Shown here in pieces: positions 8,910 to 16,426 of a DNA stretch of 64,000 nucleotides (positions within the stretch are counted from its first letter, which is position 1; each line of letters begins with the position of its first letter). A program made the position numbers and the translations under genes. The stretch is taken from assembly GCA_963791425.1 (NCBI GenBank), contig CAWBSE010000003.1:1240001-1304000 (forward strand), given 5' to 3'. The notes beneath the pieces were generated by a model that worked only from the letters and a program-made list of their open reading frames with translations, made no database searches and was not told the origin of the DNA. This DNA comes from DATBLE01 sp963791425 (GTDB lineage: Bacteria > Actinomycetota > Thermoleophilia > Gaiellales > Gaiellaceae).

Positions 8910-10106
8910 GTGAGGATTGCGATCATCGGTACGGGCATTGCGGGCCTGGGTGCAGGGTACGCGTTGTCGCGGACCCACGACGTCGAGTTCTTCGAGCGCG
9001 ACGACCGCCCGGGCGGCCACACGAACACGATCACGCACGACGGGCTGGAGCTCGATACCGGGTTCATCGTCCACAACCGGGCGAACTATCCGGAGCTGAT
9101 CCGTCTCTTCGACGAGCTCGGCGTCGCCACCCAGCCCTCGCAGATGTCGTTCTCGGTCTCGTGCGCGCGGCACCACCTGGAGTACACCGGCCGGCGGCCG
9201 CTCGGCCACGCGCCGCTACGGCTGATCCGCGAGATCGCGCGCTTCCTCCGGGAGGCACGCGGCACGATCGTGGGTGCGCGGGAGCAGACCGTCGGCGCAT
9301 ACGTCTCCGAGCACGGGTACTCACCGCAGTTCCGCGACCACTTCCTCGTGCCGCTGACCGCGTCGCTCTGGTCGAGCGGTACCGGCGCGGCGCTCGACTT
9401 TCCCGCCGGTTACATGCTGTCGTTCTTCGACACGCACGGGATGCTCGGCTTCCGGCGGAAGCCGTGGCGCACCGTCGTCGGCGGCAGTCGCACGTACGTC
9501 CGGGCGCTGCTCGACCGGTCGGGCGCGCCGGTGCACCTCTCTCTGCCGGTGCGTTCGGTCACCCGGGACGACGCCGGCGTCGAGCTCCGCACCGCCGACG
9601 ACAAAGTCCGCCGTTTCGACGGCGTCGTGCTCGCCGTCCACGGCGACCAGGCGTTGCCACTGCTCTCCGATCCGACCGACGACGAGCGCCGCGTGCTCTC
9701 GGCGTTCCAGTCGACCGAGAACGAGACCGTCCTACACACCGACGAGCGGCTCCTTCCCGGCCGGGGCGCTCGCGCGTCATGGAACTACCGCCTCGCCGAC
9801 TGCGCCTCGCCGAACGGGCACCCGACGATCACCTACTACCTCAACCGGCTCCAGGCCCTCGACACCGACCGGCACTACTGCGTGACGCTGAACCGCACCG
9901 CCGAGATCGACGAGTCACGCGTGATCCGGCGGATCGCATACGAGCACCCGCTCTACACGTTCGAGTCGCTGAGGGCGCAGGCCGAGCTGCCCGGGCTGAA
10001 CCGCGGGCGCACCGCGTTCGCCGGCGCGTGGCACGGCGTCGGCTTCCACGAGGACGGGCTCGCGTCGGGACTGCGCGCGGCGGCGGCGTTCGGGGTGGAC
10101 CGGTGA
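8910..10106 (+). CDS. FAD-dependent oxidoreductase (amine-oxidase/NAD_binding_8 family) of the Cfa cluster
   Basis: A 398-residue flavoprotein whose N-terminus is a dinucleotide-binding fold (GTGIAGLGAGYAL, residues 7-19, then a FERDDRPGGH motif). This family is regularly encoded with DUF1365 and cyclopropane synthase-like genes and is presumed to modify fatty acyl chains, though its reaction is not established. The GTG at 8910 places the Rossmann motif at the usual distance from the N-terminus. The stop overlaps the DUF1365 gene. Confidence 0.82.
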   Translation: MRIAIIGTGIAGLGAGYALSRTHDVEFFERDDRPGGHTNTITHDGLELDTGFIVHNRANYPELIRLFDELGVATQPSQMSFSVSCARHHLEYTGRRPLGHAPLRLIREIARFLREARGTIVGAREQTVGAYVSEHGYSPQFRDHFLVPLTASLWSSGTGAALDFPAGYMLSFFDTHGMLGFRRKPWRTVVGGSRTYVRALLDRSGAPVHLSLPVRSVTRDDAGVELRTADDKVRRFDGVVLAVHGDQALPLLSDPTDDERRVLSAFQSTENETVLHTDERLLPGRGARASWNYRLADCASPNGHPTITYYLNRLQALDTDRHYCVTLNRTAEIDESRVIRRIAYEHPLYTFESLRAQAELPGLNRGRTAFAGAWHGVGFHEDGLASGLRAAAAFGVDR

Positions 10107-10840
10107 GGTCGGGGCTCTACACCGGCACCGTGATGCACGCGCGCGTCTCGCCGGCCCACAACGTCTTCCGCTACCGCGTCTGCTTCTACGTGCTCGACCT
10201 CGACGAGCTGCCCGCGCTCGACCGGCAGCTCGGCCTGTTCGGCTGGAACCGGCGGAACGTCGTCACGCTCCACGACAGCGACCACATCGACGTGCGCGCG
10301 TACCTCGCCGAGCACGGCGTCGAGGCCGACCGGATCATGCTGCTGACGAACCTCCGCGTCCTCGGCTACGTCTTCAACCCGGTCTCGTTCTACTACTGCT
10401 ACCGCGACGACGAGCTCGCGTGCATCGTTGCCGAGGTGAGCAACACGTTCGGCGAGATGCTGCCGTACCTGCTCTCACCCGAGAACCAGGTCGCCGACGG
10501 CGGGCAGCGCTTCTCGTACGAGCACGACAAGAAGCTGCATGTCTCACCGTTCTTCTCGCTCGACCAGGGCTATCGCTGGTGGTTCACCGAGCCGGGCGAC
10601 GAGCTCAGCGTCCGGATCGACCTCGACGAGGACGGCGGGCGGCCGTTCTGGGCGACGCTGCAGGGCCGCCGGGAGGAACTGACCGCCGCGTCACTCGCCC
10701 GGTCGCTCGTCCGGTACCCGCTGATGCCGCAGCGCGTGACGGCTCTGATCCATCTCCAGGCGGCGCGGCTCTGGCTGAAGCGTGTGCCGTTCGTCCACAA
10801 GCCGCCGTTCGTTCCGGGCGAGGGGTCGGTGCACCCGTGA
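10103..10840 (+). CDS. DUF1365 family protein
   Basis: A 245-residue protein with the conserved DUF1365 core: VFRYRVCFYVLDLDEL near residue 20, NPVSFYYCYR near residue 95 and HVSPFFSLDQGY near residue 155. The function is undefined. In many bacteria it is encoded between the FAD oxidoreductase and the Cfa-like methyltransferase, exactly as here, with four-base overlaps on both sides. A role in fatty-acid modification is therefore likely. Confidence 0.85.
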   Translation: MRSGLYTGTVMHARVSPAHNVFRYRVCFYVLDLDELPALDRQLGLFGWNRRNVVTLHDSDHIDVRAYLAEHGVEADRIMLLTNLRVLGYVFNPVSFYYCYRDDELACIVAEVSNTFGEMLPYLLSPENQVADGGQRFSYEHDKKLHVSPFFSLDQGYRWWFTEPGDELSVRIDLDEDGGRPFWATLQGRREELTAASLARSLVRYPLMPQRVTALIHLQAARLWLKRVPFVHKPPFVPGEGSVHP

Positions 10841-12021
10841 GCGAGGCGCTGAGGGAGGTTCCGGTGGCGCGGGGCCTGGGGGCGGGGGCGGCGGAGCGGC
10901 TCGTGCTGCGCGCGCTCGAGCGCGTCGAGGGCGGGACGATCGAGCTGAACCTCCCGAACGGGAACGTGCGTCGGTTCGGCTCCGGGCGGCCGGTGACCGT
11001 GGAGGTCGCCAGCCGCGACGTCTTCCGGCGCCTGCTCTGGAGCCCGCGGATGGGGCTGGGCGAGTCGTACGTCGCCGGCGACTGGGACGCGGACGACCTG
11101 CCGTGGTTCTTCGAGCTGCTGGTCGGCGCGGTCGAGTCCTGGCGGCGCGACTCGCTGCTCGCCCGTTTCGAGCGCTTCCGGCCCCACGTCTCGCCGCGGC
11201 AGAACCTGCGTCGCGCGAAGGCGAACATCGGCTACCACTACGACCTCGGCAACGACCTGTACCGCCTCTTCCTCGACGAGTCGATGACGTACTCGTGCGG
11301 CATCTGGGAGGCGGGCGACACGCTCGCGCAGGCGCAGGAGCGGAAGCTGCGGCGGGTGTGCGAGAAGCTCGCGCTCGGGCCCGACGACCACGTGCTCGAG
11401 ATCGGCTGCGGCTGGGGGTCGTTCGCCCGGATGGCGGCGGGGGAGTACGGTGCGCGGGTGACCGGGCTGACGCTGTCCGAGCAGCAGGCCGTGGTCGCGC
11501 GCGAGCGCACGGACGGGCTGCCGGTCGAGATCCGCCTCCAGGACTACCGGACGGTCGAGGGCTCGTTCACGAAGATCGCGTCGATCGAGATGCTCGAGGC
11601 GATCGGGCACGCGCAGTACCCCGTGTTCTTCGGTGCGTGCGACCGGCTGCTCGCGGCCGGCGGGCGGGCGTGCGTGCAGACGATCGCGATCCCGGACGAG
11701 CGCTACGAGCGCTACCGCCGCCACGACGACTGGATCCGCCGCTACATCTTCCCCGGCTCGCTGCTCCCGTCGGTCGAGGTGCTCGAGCGGGCGATGGAGG
11801 GGACGGCGCTGCGGCTCGGCCCGGTCGAGGACATCGGCCTGAACTACGCGCCCACGTTGCAGGCCTGGCGCGAGCGGTTCACGGCGCGGCTCGACATGGT
11901 GCGCCGGCTCGGCTACGACGATCGCTTCGTCCGGACGTGGGAGTTCTACCTCGCGTACTGCGAGGCGGCGTTCCGCACCGAGTACCTCCGTGACGTCCAG
12001 CTCGAGCTGGCGCGGACGTGA
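10837..12021 (+). CDS. cfa: cyclopropane-fatty-acyl-phospholipid synthase-like methyltransferase
   Basis: Transfers a methyl(ene) group from S-adenosylmethionine to the double bond of membrane phospholipid acyl chains. The 394-residue protein has the family motif YHYDLGNDLYRLFLD (residues 133-147), the SAM-binding glycine loop VLEIGCGWGSFA (186-197) and a C-terminal segment with DDWIRRYIFPG. It is the third gene of a tightly overlapped operon (FAD protein, DUF1365, Cfa, SDR, acyltransferase). The product may be a cyclopropane, a methyl-branched or another modified acid; sequence alone does not decide. Confidence 0.88.
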   Translation: MSEALREVPVARGLGAGAAERLVLRALERVEGGTIELNLPNGNVRRFGSGRPVTVEVASRDVFRRLLWSPRMGLGESYVAGDWDADDLPWFFELLVGAVESWRRDSLLARFERFRPHVSPRQNLRRAKANIGYHYDLGNDLYRLFLDESMTYSCGIWEAGDTLAQAQERKLRRVCEKLALGPDDHVLEIGCGWGSFARMAAGEYGARVTGLTLSEQQAVVARERTDGLPVEIRLQDYRTVEGSFTKIASIEMLEAIGHAQYPVFFGACDRLLAAGGRACVQTIAIPDERYERYRRHDDWIRRYIFPGSLLPSVEVLERAMEGTALRLGPVEDIGLNYAPTLQAWRERFTARLDMVRRLGYDDRFVRTWEFYLAYCEAAFRTEYLRDVQLELART

Positions 12022-12743
12022 GAATCTGGATCACCGGCGCGTCCACGGGGATCGGCGCGGCGACCGCGCGGGAGCTGGCGCGGCGCGGGCACACGCTCTT
12101 CCTGACGGCGCGCTCGGCGGACAAGCTCGCCGAGCTGCCGGGCGAGGCGCTGCCGGGCGACGTCACCGACCGCGAGGCGATGCACCGCATCGCCGGCGAG
12201 ATCGGCCCGCTCGACGTCGCCCTCCTGAACGCCGGCACGTACGTTCCGGTCGATCCGCTGGCGTTCGACGGCGACGTCTTCCGTCAGCACCTGGACGTGA
12301 ACGTGATGGGCACGGTGAACTGCATCGAGGCGGTGCTTCCCGGCATGCTCGAGCTCCGCCACGGGCGAATCGCGGTCGTCGCGTCGGTCACCGGGTTCGC
12401 CGCGCTGCCGCGCGCGTCGGCGTACGGGGCGACGAAGGCGTTCCTGATTTCGATGTGCGACTCGCTCCGCGCCGACCTCGCCGGAACGGGGGTGGAGGTG
12501 ACCGCGGTCAACCCCGGCTTTGTGAAGACGCCCCTCACCGCGGAGAACGACTTCAGCATGCCGTTCCTGATCGAGGCCGACGAGGCCGCGCGTGCGATCG
12601 CCGACGGCCTGGAGAAGGGGAAGCCGGAGATCTCGTTCCCGCTCCCGATGGCGCTGACGATGAAGACGCTCGGCGCGTTGCCGGGTGCCGTCTCTCGCCG
12701 CTACGCCGCGCGGCTGTCGAAGCGGCTGCGCACGCAGAAGTGA
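12018..12743 (+). CDS. short-chain dehydrogenase/reductase
   Basis: A 241-residue classical SDR. The cofactor motif TGASTGIG is at residues 6-13, the NAG motif (LLNAGTY) near residue 75, and catalytic YGATK near residue 137 follows the expected serine (VASVTGF). The GTG start overlaps the cfa stop. Within this operon it probably reduces or oxidises a lipid intermediate. Confidence 0.82.
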   Translation: MRIWITGASTGIGAATARELARRGHTLFLTARSADKLAELPGEALPGDVTDREAMHRIAGEIGPLDVALLNAGTYVPVDPLAFDGDVFRQHLDVNVMGTVNCIEAVLPGMLELRHGRIAVVASVTGFAALPRASAYGATKAFLISMCDSLRADLAGTGVEVTAVNPGFVKTPLTAENDFSMPFLIEADEAARAIADGLEKGKPEISFPLPMALTMKTLGALPGAVSRRYAARLSKRLRTQK

Positions 12744-13363
12744 TCCTCTACCGCACGTTCGGCAACGGGCTGCTGCGGCCGCTGATGCACCTCATCTACC
12801 GCGTCGACGGCACGGGGTGGGAGCGGATCCCGGCGAGCGGCGGCGCGGTGCTCGCCTCCAGCCACGACTCGATGATCGACCCGTTCGTGCTCGGCACGGT
12901 GACGCCGCGGGTGATCCACTACATGGCGAAGGCCGAGCTCTTTCGGTACCCGGTGCTGAAGCAGGTGATGAACGGCTTCGGCGCGTTCCCGGTCCGGCGG
13001 GGGAAGGGTGACGCGGCGGCGGTCGAGTACGGTCGTGATGTGCTCGAGAGCGGGGAGCTCGTCGGCATCTTCCCGCAGGGGACGTGCCTGCCGTACCGCG
13101 ACCGCCCGTGGCGCCGCGGCGCGGCCCGGCTGGCGAAGGAGGCCGGCGTGCCGCTGATCCCGGTCTGCCTGGTCCACACCGAGCGGGCGATCCGCCCGAA
13201 CAGGCTGAAGATCGGCTTTCCGCACATCCACGCGCATGTCGCCGAGCCGCTCGACACCGCCACGGCCTCGGTGCAGGAGCTGATCGACGAGACGGAGCGC
13301 CGGGTCGAGGAGCTCCGGCGTCCGTACGGGCCACTGGCCCACGTCTGGCTCGAGCGCTCTTAA
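12740..13363 (+). CDS. plsC: 1-acyl-sn-glycerol-3-phosphate acyltransferase (PlsC family)
   Basis: Acylates lysophosphatidate or a related lysolipid. The 207-residue protein has the catalytic HX4D box (SSHDSMID, near residue 35) and the second block FPQGT near residue 113. The start is GTG 12740, overlapping the SDR stop. Its own TAA (13361-13363) lies inside a 25-bp perfect palindrome that recurs elsewhere in the window, so the palindrome supplies the stop codon. Confidence 0.85.
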   Translation: MILYRTFGNGLLRPLMHLIYRVDGTGWERIPASGGAVLASSHDSMIDPFVLGTVTPRVIHYMAKAELFRYPVLKQVMNGFGAFPVRRGKGDAAAVEYGRDVLESGELVGIFPQGTCLPYRDRPWRRGAARLAKEAGVPLIPVCLVHTERAIRPNRLKIGFPHIHAHVAEPLDTATASVQELIDETERRVEELRRPYGPLAHVWLERS

Positions 13364-13383
13364 CAGTGCCTGGCACTGTTAAG
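13359..13383. repeat. 25-bp perfect palindrome, copy 1
   Basis: Twelve bases (CTTAACAGTGCC), a central T and the exact inverse complement. It lies between convergent plsC and crcB and contains the plsC stop. A near-identical copy occurs at 38123-38147, and flanking identity extends the shared block to about 30 bases. No T-run follows, so it is not a typical terminator, although it could act bidirectionally as RNA. Confidence 0.85.
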
Positions 13384-13388
13384 ACGCG

Positions 13389-13763
13389 TCACACCAGCCT
13401 CCCGAGCGCCTGACCGAGCGCGACCGCGGCCACGCCGGCTGCGCAGCTGACCGCGATATTCGTGAACGCGAGCCCCCAGTGGCCGATCTCGGTCAGTCCA
13501 TACGTCTCGGCGCCGAACGTGGAGAACGTCGTGTACGCGCCGAGGAACCCGACGATCAGTCCGCGCGCGAGCCACGAGGGGGCGCCCAGCGATTCGACCA
13601 GGAGCACCACCAGCAGGCCGTTGAGGAAGCACCCCGAGACGTTGATCGTGAACGTCGACCACGGGAACAGCGAGTCCACGTGCCGCTCGATCAGCGAGTC
13701 GACGCCGAACCGCGCGAGCGCCCCTCCACCGCCACCGAGCACGACTGCAAGCGCAACAGGCAT
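13389..13763 (-). CDS. crcB: CrcB/Fluc fluoride ion channel
   Basis: A 124-residue protein with four hydrophobic segments that exports fluoride as a dual-topology dimer. Family motifs: GGGGGALARFG at residues 10-20, NVSGCFLNG near residue 41 and GAYTTFSTF near residue 75 (usual form GGFTTFST). A single copy fits a homodimeric Fluc. The upstream fluoride riboswitch independently supports the assignment. The SD AAAGGAGCT precedes the ATG at 13763. Confidence 0.93.
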   Translation of the reverse strand: MPVALAVVLGGGGGALARFGVDSLIERHVDSLFPWSTFTINVSGCFLNGLLVVLLVESLGAPSWLARGLIVGFLGAYTTFSTFGAETYGLTEIGHWGLAFTNIAVSCAAGVAAVALGQALGRLV

Positions 13764-13765
13764 GA

Positions 13766-13832
13766 CAGCTCCTTTCGGATTCGGTAGGAGCTATCAGCCG
13801 GTCTCGGCGGTTGAGGGCGAGCCCCATCGCCC
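13766..13832 (-). promoter_or_regulatory. fluoride (crcB) riboswitch with ribosome-site-sequestering expression platform
   Basis: On the minus strand the aptamer begins with stem GGGCGA/UCGCCC (13832 to 13815), followed by a second stem GCCG/CGGC and the conserved 3' segment CUGAUAGCUCCUACC (ending 13783), matching the crcB motif layout. The AGCUCC there (13787-13792) can pair either with GGGGCU in the first loop (13820-13825), the ligand-state pseudoknot, or with GGAGCU of the crcB Shine-Dalgarno (13767-13772). These two pairings exclude each other, which predicts translational ON switching by fluoride. Confidence 0.88.
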
Positions 13833-13883
13833 GTTGCGCGCCGAACACTACAAAAGGGATCCGCAATCCTCTTTAATCGGCTT

Positions 13884-14453
13884 GTGGAACCTGCCGCCCC
13901 TGCCGACGCACCGAAGGCGGCAAGCCCGCTCAGCGTCATGCTCGCCGGGATCATGCTGGTCGCCGGCGCGATCATCTTCCTCTGGTTCGCCCCGTCGTCG
14001 TACCAGATCTACCTGGCGCTCCACATCGTCGCCGTGATGGTGTGGGTGGGCGGCGACGTGACCCTGACGACGCTCGGCATCGTCTTCGAGCGCAAGGGTG
14101 ACGGCGAGGCGCTCGCCCAGCTCGGGAAGATGGGCGCGTGGATCGGGACGCGCGTCTACACACCGACGCTGTTCGCGGTGTTCGCCCTCGGCGTCGTGCT
14201 GGTCCAGAAGGGCCACTGGGGCTGGAACACGTTCTGGATCAACTTTGCGATCGTCGGCTGGGGGATCGCCACGGTCGTCGGCGTCGCGTTCGTCGGGCCC
14301 GAGCTCGGGCGCATCGACAAGGCGGCCGCCGCGCATGGGCCCACCTCCCCCGAGGTCGGTCAGCGCGTGAAGCGGCTGTTCACCGTCTTCCGCTTCGACA
14401 CCGCCCTGCTCGTCCTGATCGTGATCGACATGACGGCGAAGCCGTCGTTCTGA
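13884..14453 (+). CDS. DUF2269 family integral membrane protein
   Basis: A 189-residue protein with about four hydrophobic segments (SVMLAGIMLVAGAIIFLWF, then the conserved HIVAVMVWVGGDVTL near residue 47, and two more). The His and WVGGD pattern resembles DUF2269/CopD-like membrane proteins, some of which may bind haem or metal. The function is unknown. It is transcribed away from crcB across the riboswitch region. GTG 13884 is chosen because the first membrane segment then starts after a short tail. Confidence 0.75.
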   Translation: MEPAAPADAPKAASPLSVMLAGIMLVAGAIIFLWFAPSSYQIYLALHIVAVMVWVGGDVTLTTLGIVFERKGDGEALAQLGKMGAWIGTRVYTPTLFAVFALGVVLVQKGHWGWNTFWINFAIVGWGIATVVGVAFVGPELGRIDKAAAAHGPTSPEVGQRVKRLFTVFRFDTALLVLIVIDMTAKPSF

Positions 14454-14480
14454 CGGCCCCGCCGCCTCGCCGAGAGACTC

Positions 14481-15431
14481 CTAGCCGAGCGGGATGCGGT
14501 CCTTGTTGGCCGCGAGCCACGTCTCGAAGTCCTGCAGCTCGGGATCGAGCTTCAGCACCTCCGAGCGCACGCGCGGACCGGCGTACTCCGCCTCGAAGTC
14601 GCGCTTGAACTGGAACATGTTCCCCATCTCGTCCGCGCCCGGGAAGTCGAACCCGCGGTAGACGTCCGGGTCGACGTCGTTGTAGACGACGGCCTCGCCG
14701 AGCGCCTTCGAGAACGCGGCCGCCAGCTCGGTGCCGGACAGGTTCTCGCCGGAGATGAACACCGACTTGCCGATGTACTCGGCTCCGCCCCTGAAGATCG
14801 AGTACGCCACCTTGCCGATGTCCTCGGCGGCGATCCCGGGCAGCTTCGCGTCGCCCATCGGGAACGTCAGCGCGAGCCCTCCGTCGGGGCCCCGCTGCGG
14901 GCCGGCCCCGAAGTAGATGAAGTTCTCCCAGTAGAACGCGGTGTGGAGGAACGTCGTCGGCACTCCCGCGCCCGTGAAGGCGGCGTGCGCCTCCTGCTTG
15001 GCGTCGAAGTGCGGCACCTTGAACCGCTCCTGGAGCGTCGGCATCCGGTCGTCGTCGAGCGGGATGAAGTCGCGCGTGTCCTCGAGCGTCGACCAGATCA
15101 CATGCTGGACGCCCGCCGCTTTCGCCGCGGCGGCCTGGTGCTGGGCCTGTTCGATCTCCTTCTCCGCCGAGAAGTGCTCCCAGAAGTTCGTCACGCAGAA
15201 CGCGCCGTGCGCGCCCGCGAACGCACGCTCGAGGCTGCCCTCGTCGTCGAGGTCGGCCTGGACGACCTCGGCACCGGCGGCGGTGAGCGCCTGGGCCGCT
15301 TCCTTGCTCGGGTCTCTCGTCACCGCGCGGACGGCGAATCCGCCGTCCGGGTCGGCCAGGATCGCGCGGGCGAGCCCTCCGCCCTGTGCGCCGGTGGCGC
15401 CGATGACCGCGATCACCTTTGTGTCGCTCAT
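14481..15431 (-). CDS. NmrA-like NAD(P)-binding protein
   Basis: A 316-residue atypical SDR with the cofactor motif GATGAQGGGLA at residues 10-20 and the long C-terminal domain of the NmrA/HSCARG group. These proteins act as NADP-redox sensors or quinone/isoflavone-reductase-like enzymes and usually lack the YxxxK catalytic pair. It follows the E1-beta gene by 17 bases, so it is probably the last gene of that operon. Confidence 0.78.
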   Translation of the reverse strand: MSDTKVIAVIGATGAQGGGLARAILADPDGGFAVRAVTRDPSKEAAQALTAAGAEVVQADLDDEGSLERAFAGAHGAFCVTNFWEHFSAEKEIEQAQHQAAAAKAAGVQHVIWSTLEDTRDFIPLDDDRMPTLQERFKVPHFDAKQEAHAAFTGAGVPTTFLHTAFYWENFIYFGAGPQRGPDGGLALTFPMGDAKLPGIAAEDIGKVAYSIFRGGAEYIGKSVFISGENLSGTELAAAFSKALGEAVVYNDVDPDVYRGFDFPGADEMGNMFQFKRDFEAEYAGPRVRSEVLKLDPELQDFETWLAANKDRIPLG

Positions 15432-15448
15432 ATCTCCTCCTCGTTGGG

Positions 15449-16426
15449 TCAGGGCCGGGAAACGACTTCAGCGGCGATCCGCTCGGGCCCCGGTAGGAAC
15501 GCGTCTTCGAGTGGTGGGCTGTACGGGATCGGCGAGTTCGGCGTGGTGATGCGCCAGGCGTCGTCGAGGTCGCCCAGGCCGTGCTCGGTGACGAGCGCGA
15601 GCACCTCGCCCGCCCAGCCGCCGGTGAGCGGCCCCTCCTCGACGACGGCGATGCGGTTCGTCTTCTGCACCGACGCCAGGATCGTCTCCACGTCGAGCGG
15701 CCGGAGCGTTCGCAGGTCGATCACCTCGGCCGAGACGCCTTGCTCGGCGAGCAGGTCCGCGGCGGCCAGGCAGTCGTGGACGCCCTTCATCGCGCTGACG
15801 AGCGTGACGTCGTCGCCTTCGCGAACGACCGCGGCCTGCCCGAGCGGCAACGGCTCGCTGCCGCCTGCCGGTCCGGACATCGAGTACAGGCGCTTGTGCT
15901 CGAAGAAGATCACCGGGTTGTCGTCGCGGATCGCGGCCTTCAGCAGCCCCTTCGCGTCGGCGGGCGTCGACGGGGCGACGATCTTCAGCCCGGGGATGCC
16001 GGTCAGCCACGACACCGGCATCTGCGAGTGGATCGCTCCGAACCGGGCGCCGCCGCCGACCACCGACCGGATCACGAGCGGGACGCTCTGGCGCTCGCCG
16101 GTCAGGAACCAGTACTTCGTCGACTGGTTGATCAGGCTGTCCATCGACAGGGCGAGGAAGTCGCCGAACATGATCTCCAGCACGGGGCGCTTCCCCGTGA
16201 CCGCCGCGCCGAACGCCGCGCCCGTCATCGCCAGCTCGGAGATCGGCGTGTCGAAGACACGCTCCGGGCCGTACTTCTCGTAGAGCCCGGGGGTGGCCGC
16301 GAACACGCCTCCGGCGACGGCCACGTCCTCGCCGAAGAAGATGACACTGTCGTCGCGGGCGAGCTCCTCGTCGAGGGCGTCGCGAATCGCGTCTCTGAAC
16401 TCGAGCTCCACGGTTGCCTCCGTCAT
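15449..16426 (-). CDS. 2-oxoacid dehydrogenase E1 component, beta subunit
   Basis: The 325-residue beta subunit of a heterotetrameric thiamine-diphosphate dehydrogenase (pyruvate, acetoin or branched-chain type). It has the N-terminal FGEDVAVAGGVF segment, FDTPISELAMTGAAFGAA and a C-terminal transketolase domain (VIDLRTLRPLDVETI). Its ATG overlaps the E2 stop. The matching alpha subunit is encoded 10 kb away in another operon of the same locus. Substrate is not decided by sequence. Confidence 0.87.
   Translation of the reverse strand: MTEATVELEFRDAIRDALDEELARDDSVIFFGEDVAVAGGVFAATPGLYEKYGPERVFDTPISELAMTGAAFGAAVTGKRPVLEIMFGDFLALSMDSLINQSTKYWFLTGERQSVPLVIRSVVGGGARFGAIHSQMPVSWLTGIPGLKIVAPSTPADAKGLLKAAIRDDNPVIFFEHKRLYSMSGPAGGSEPLPLGQAAVVREGDDVTLVSAMKGVHDCLAAADLLAEQGVSAEVIDLRTLRPLDVETILASVQKTNRIAVVEEGPLTGGWAGEVLALVTEHGLGDLDDAWRITTPNSPIPYSPPLEDAFLPGPERIAAEVVSRP

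Noticed and set aside
13359..13383. Palindrome as a simple bidirectional terminator of plsC and crcB
   Set aside because: It has no T-runs and an almost identical copy lies inside a coding sequence, so a repeat element explains both better.
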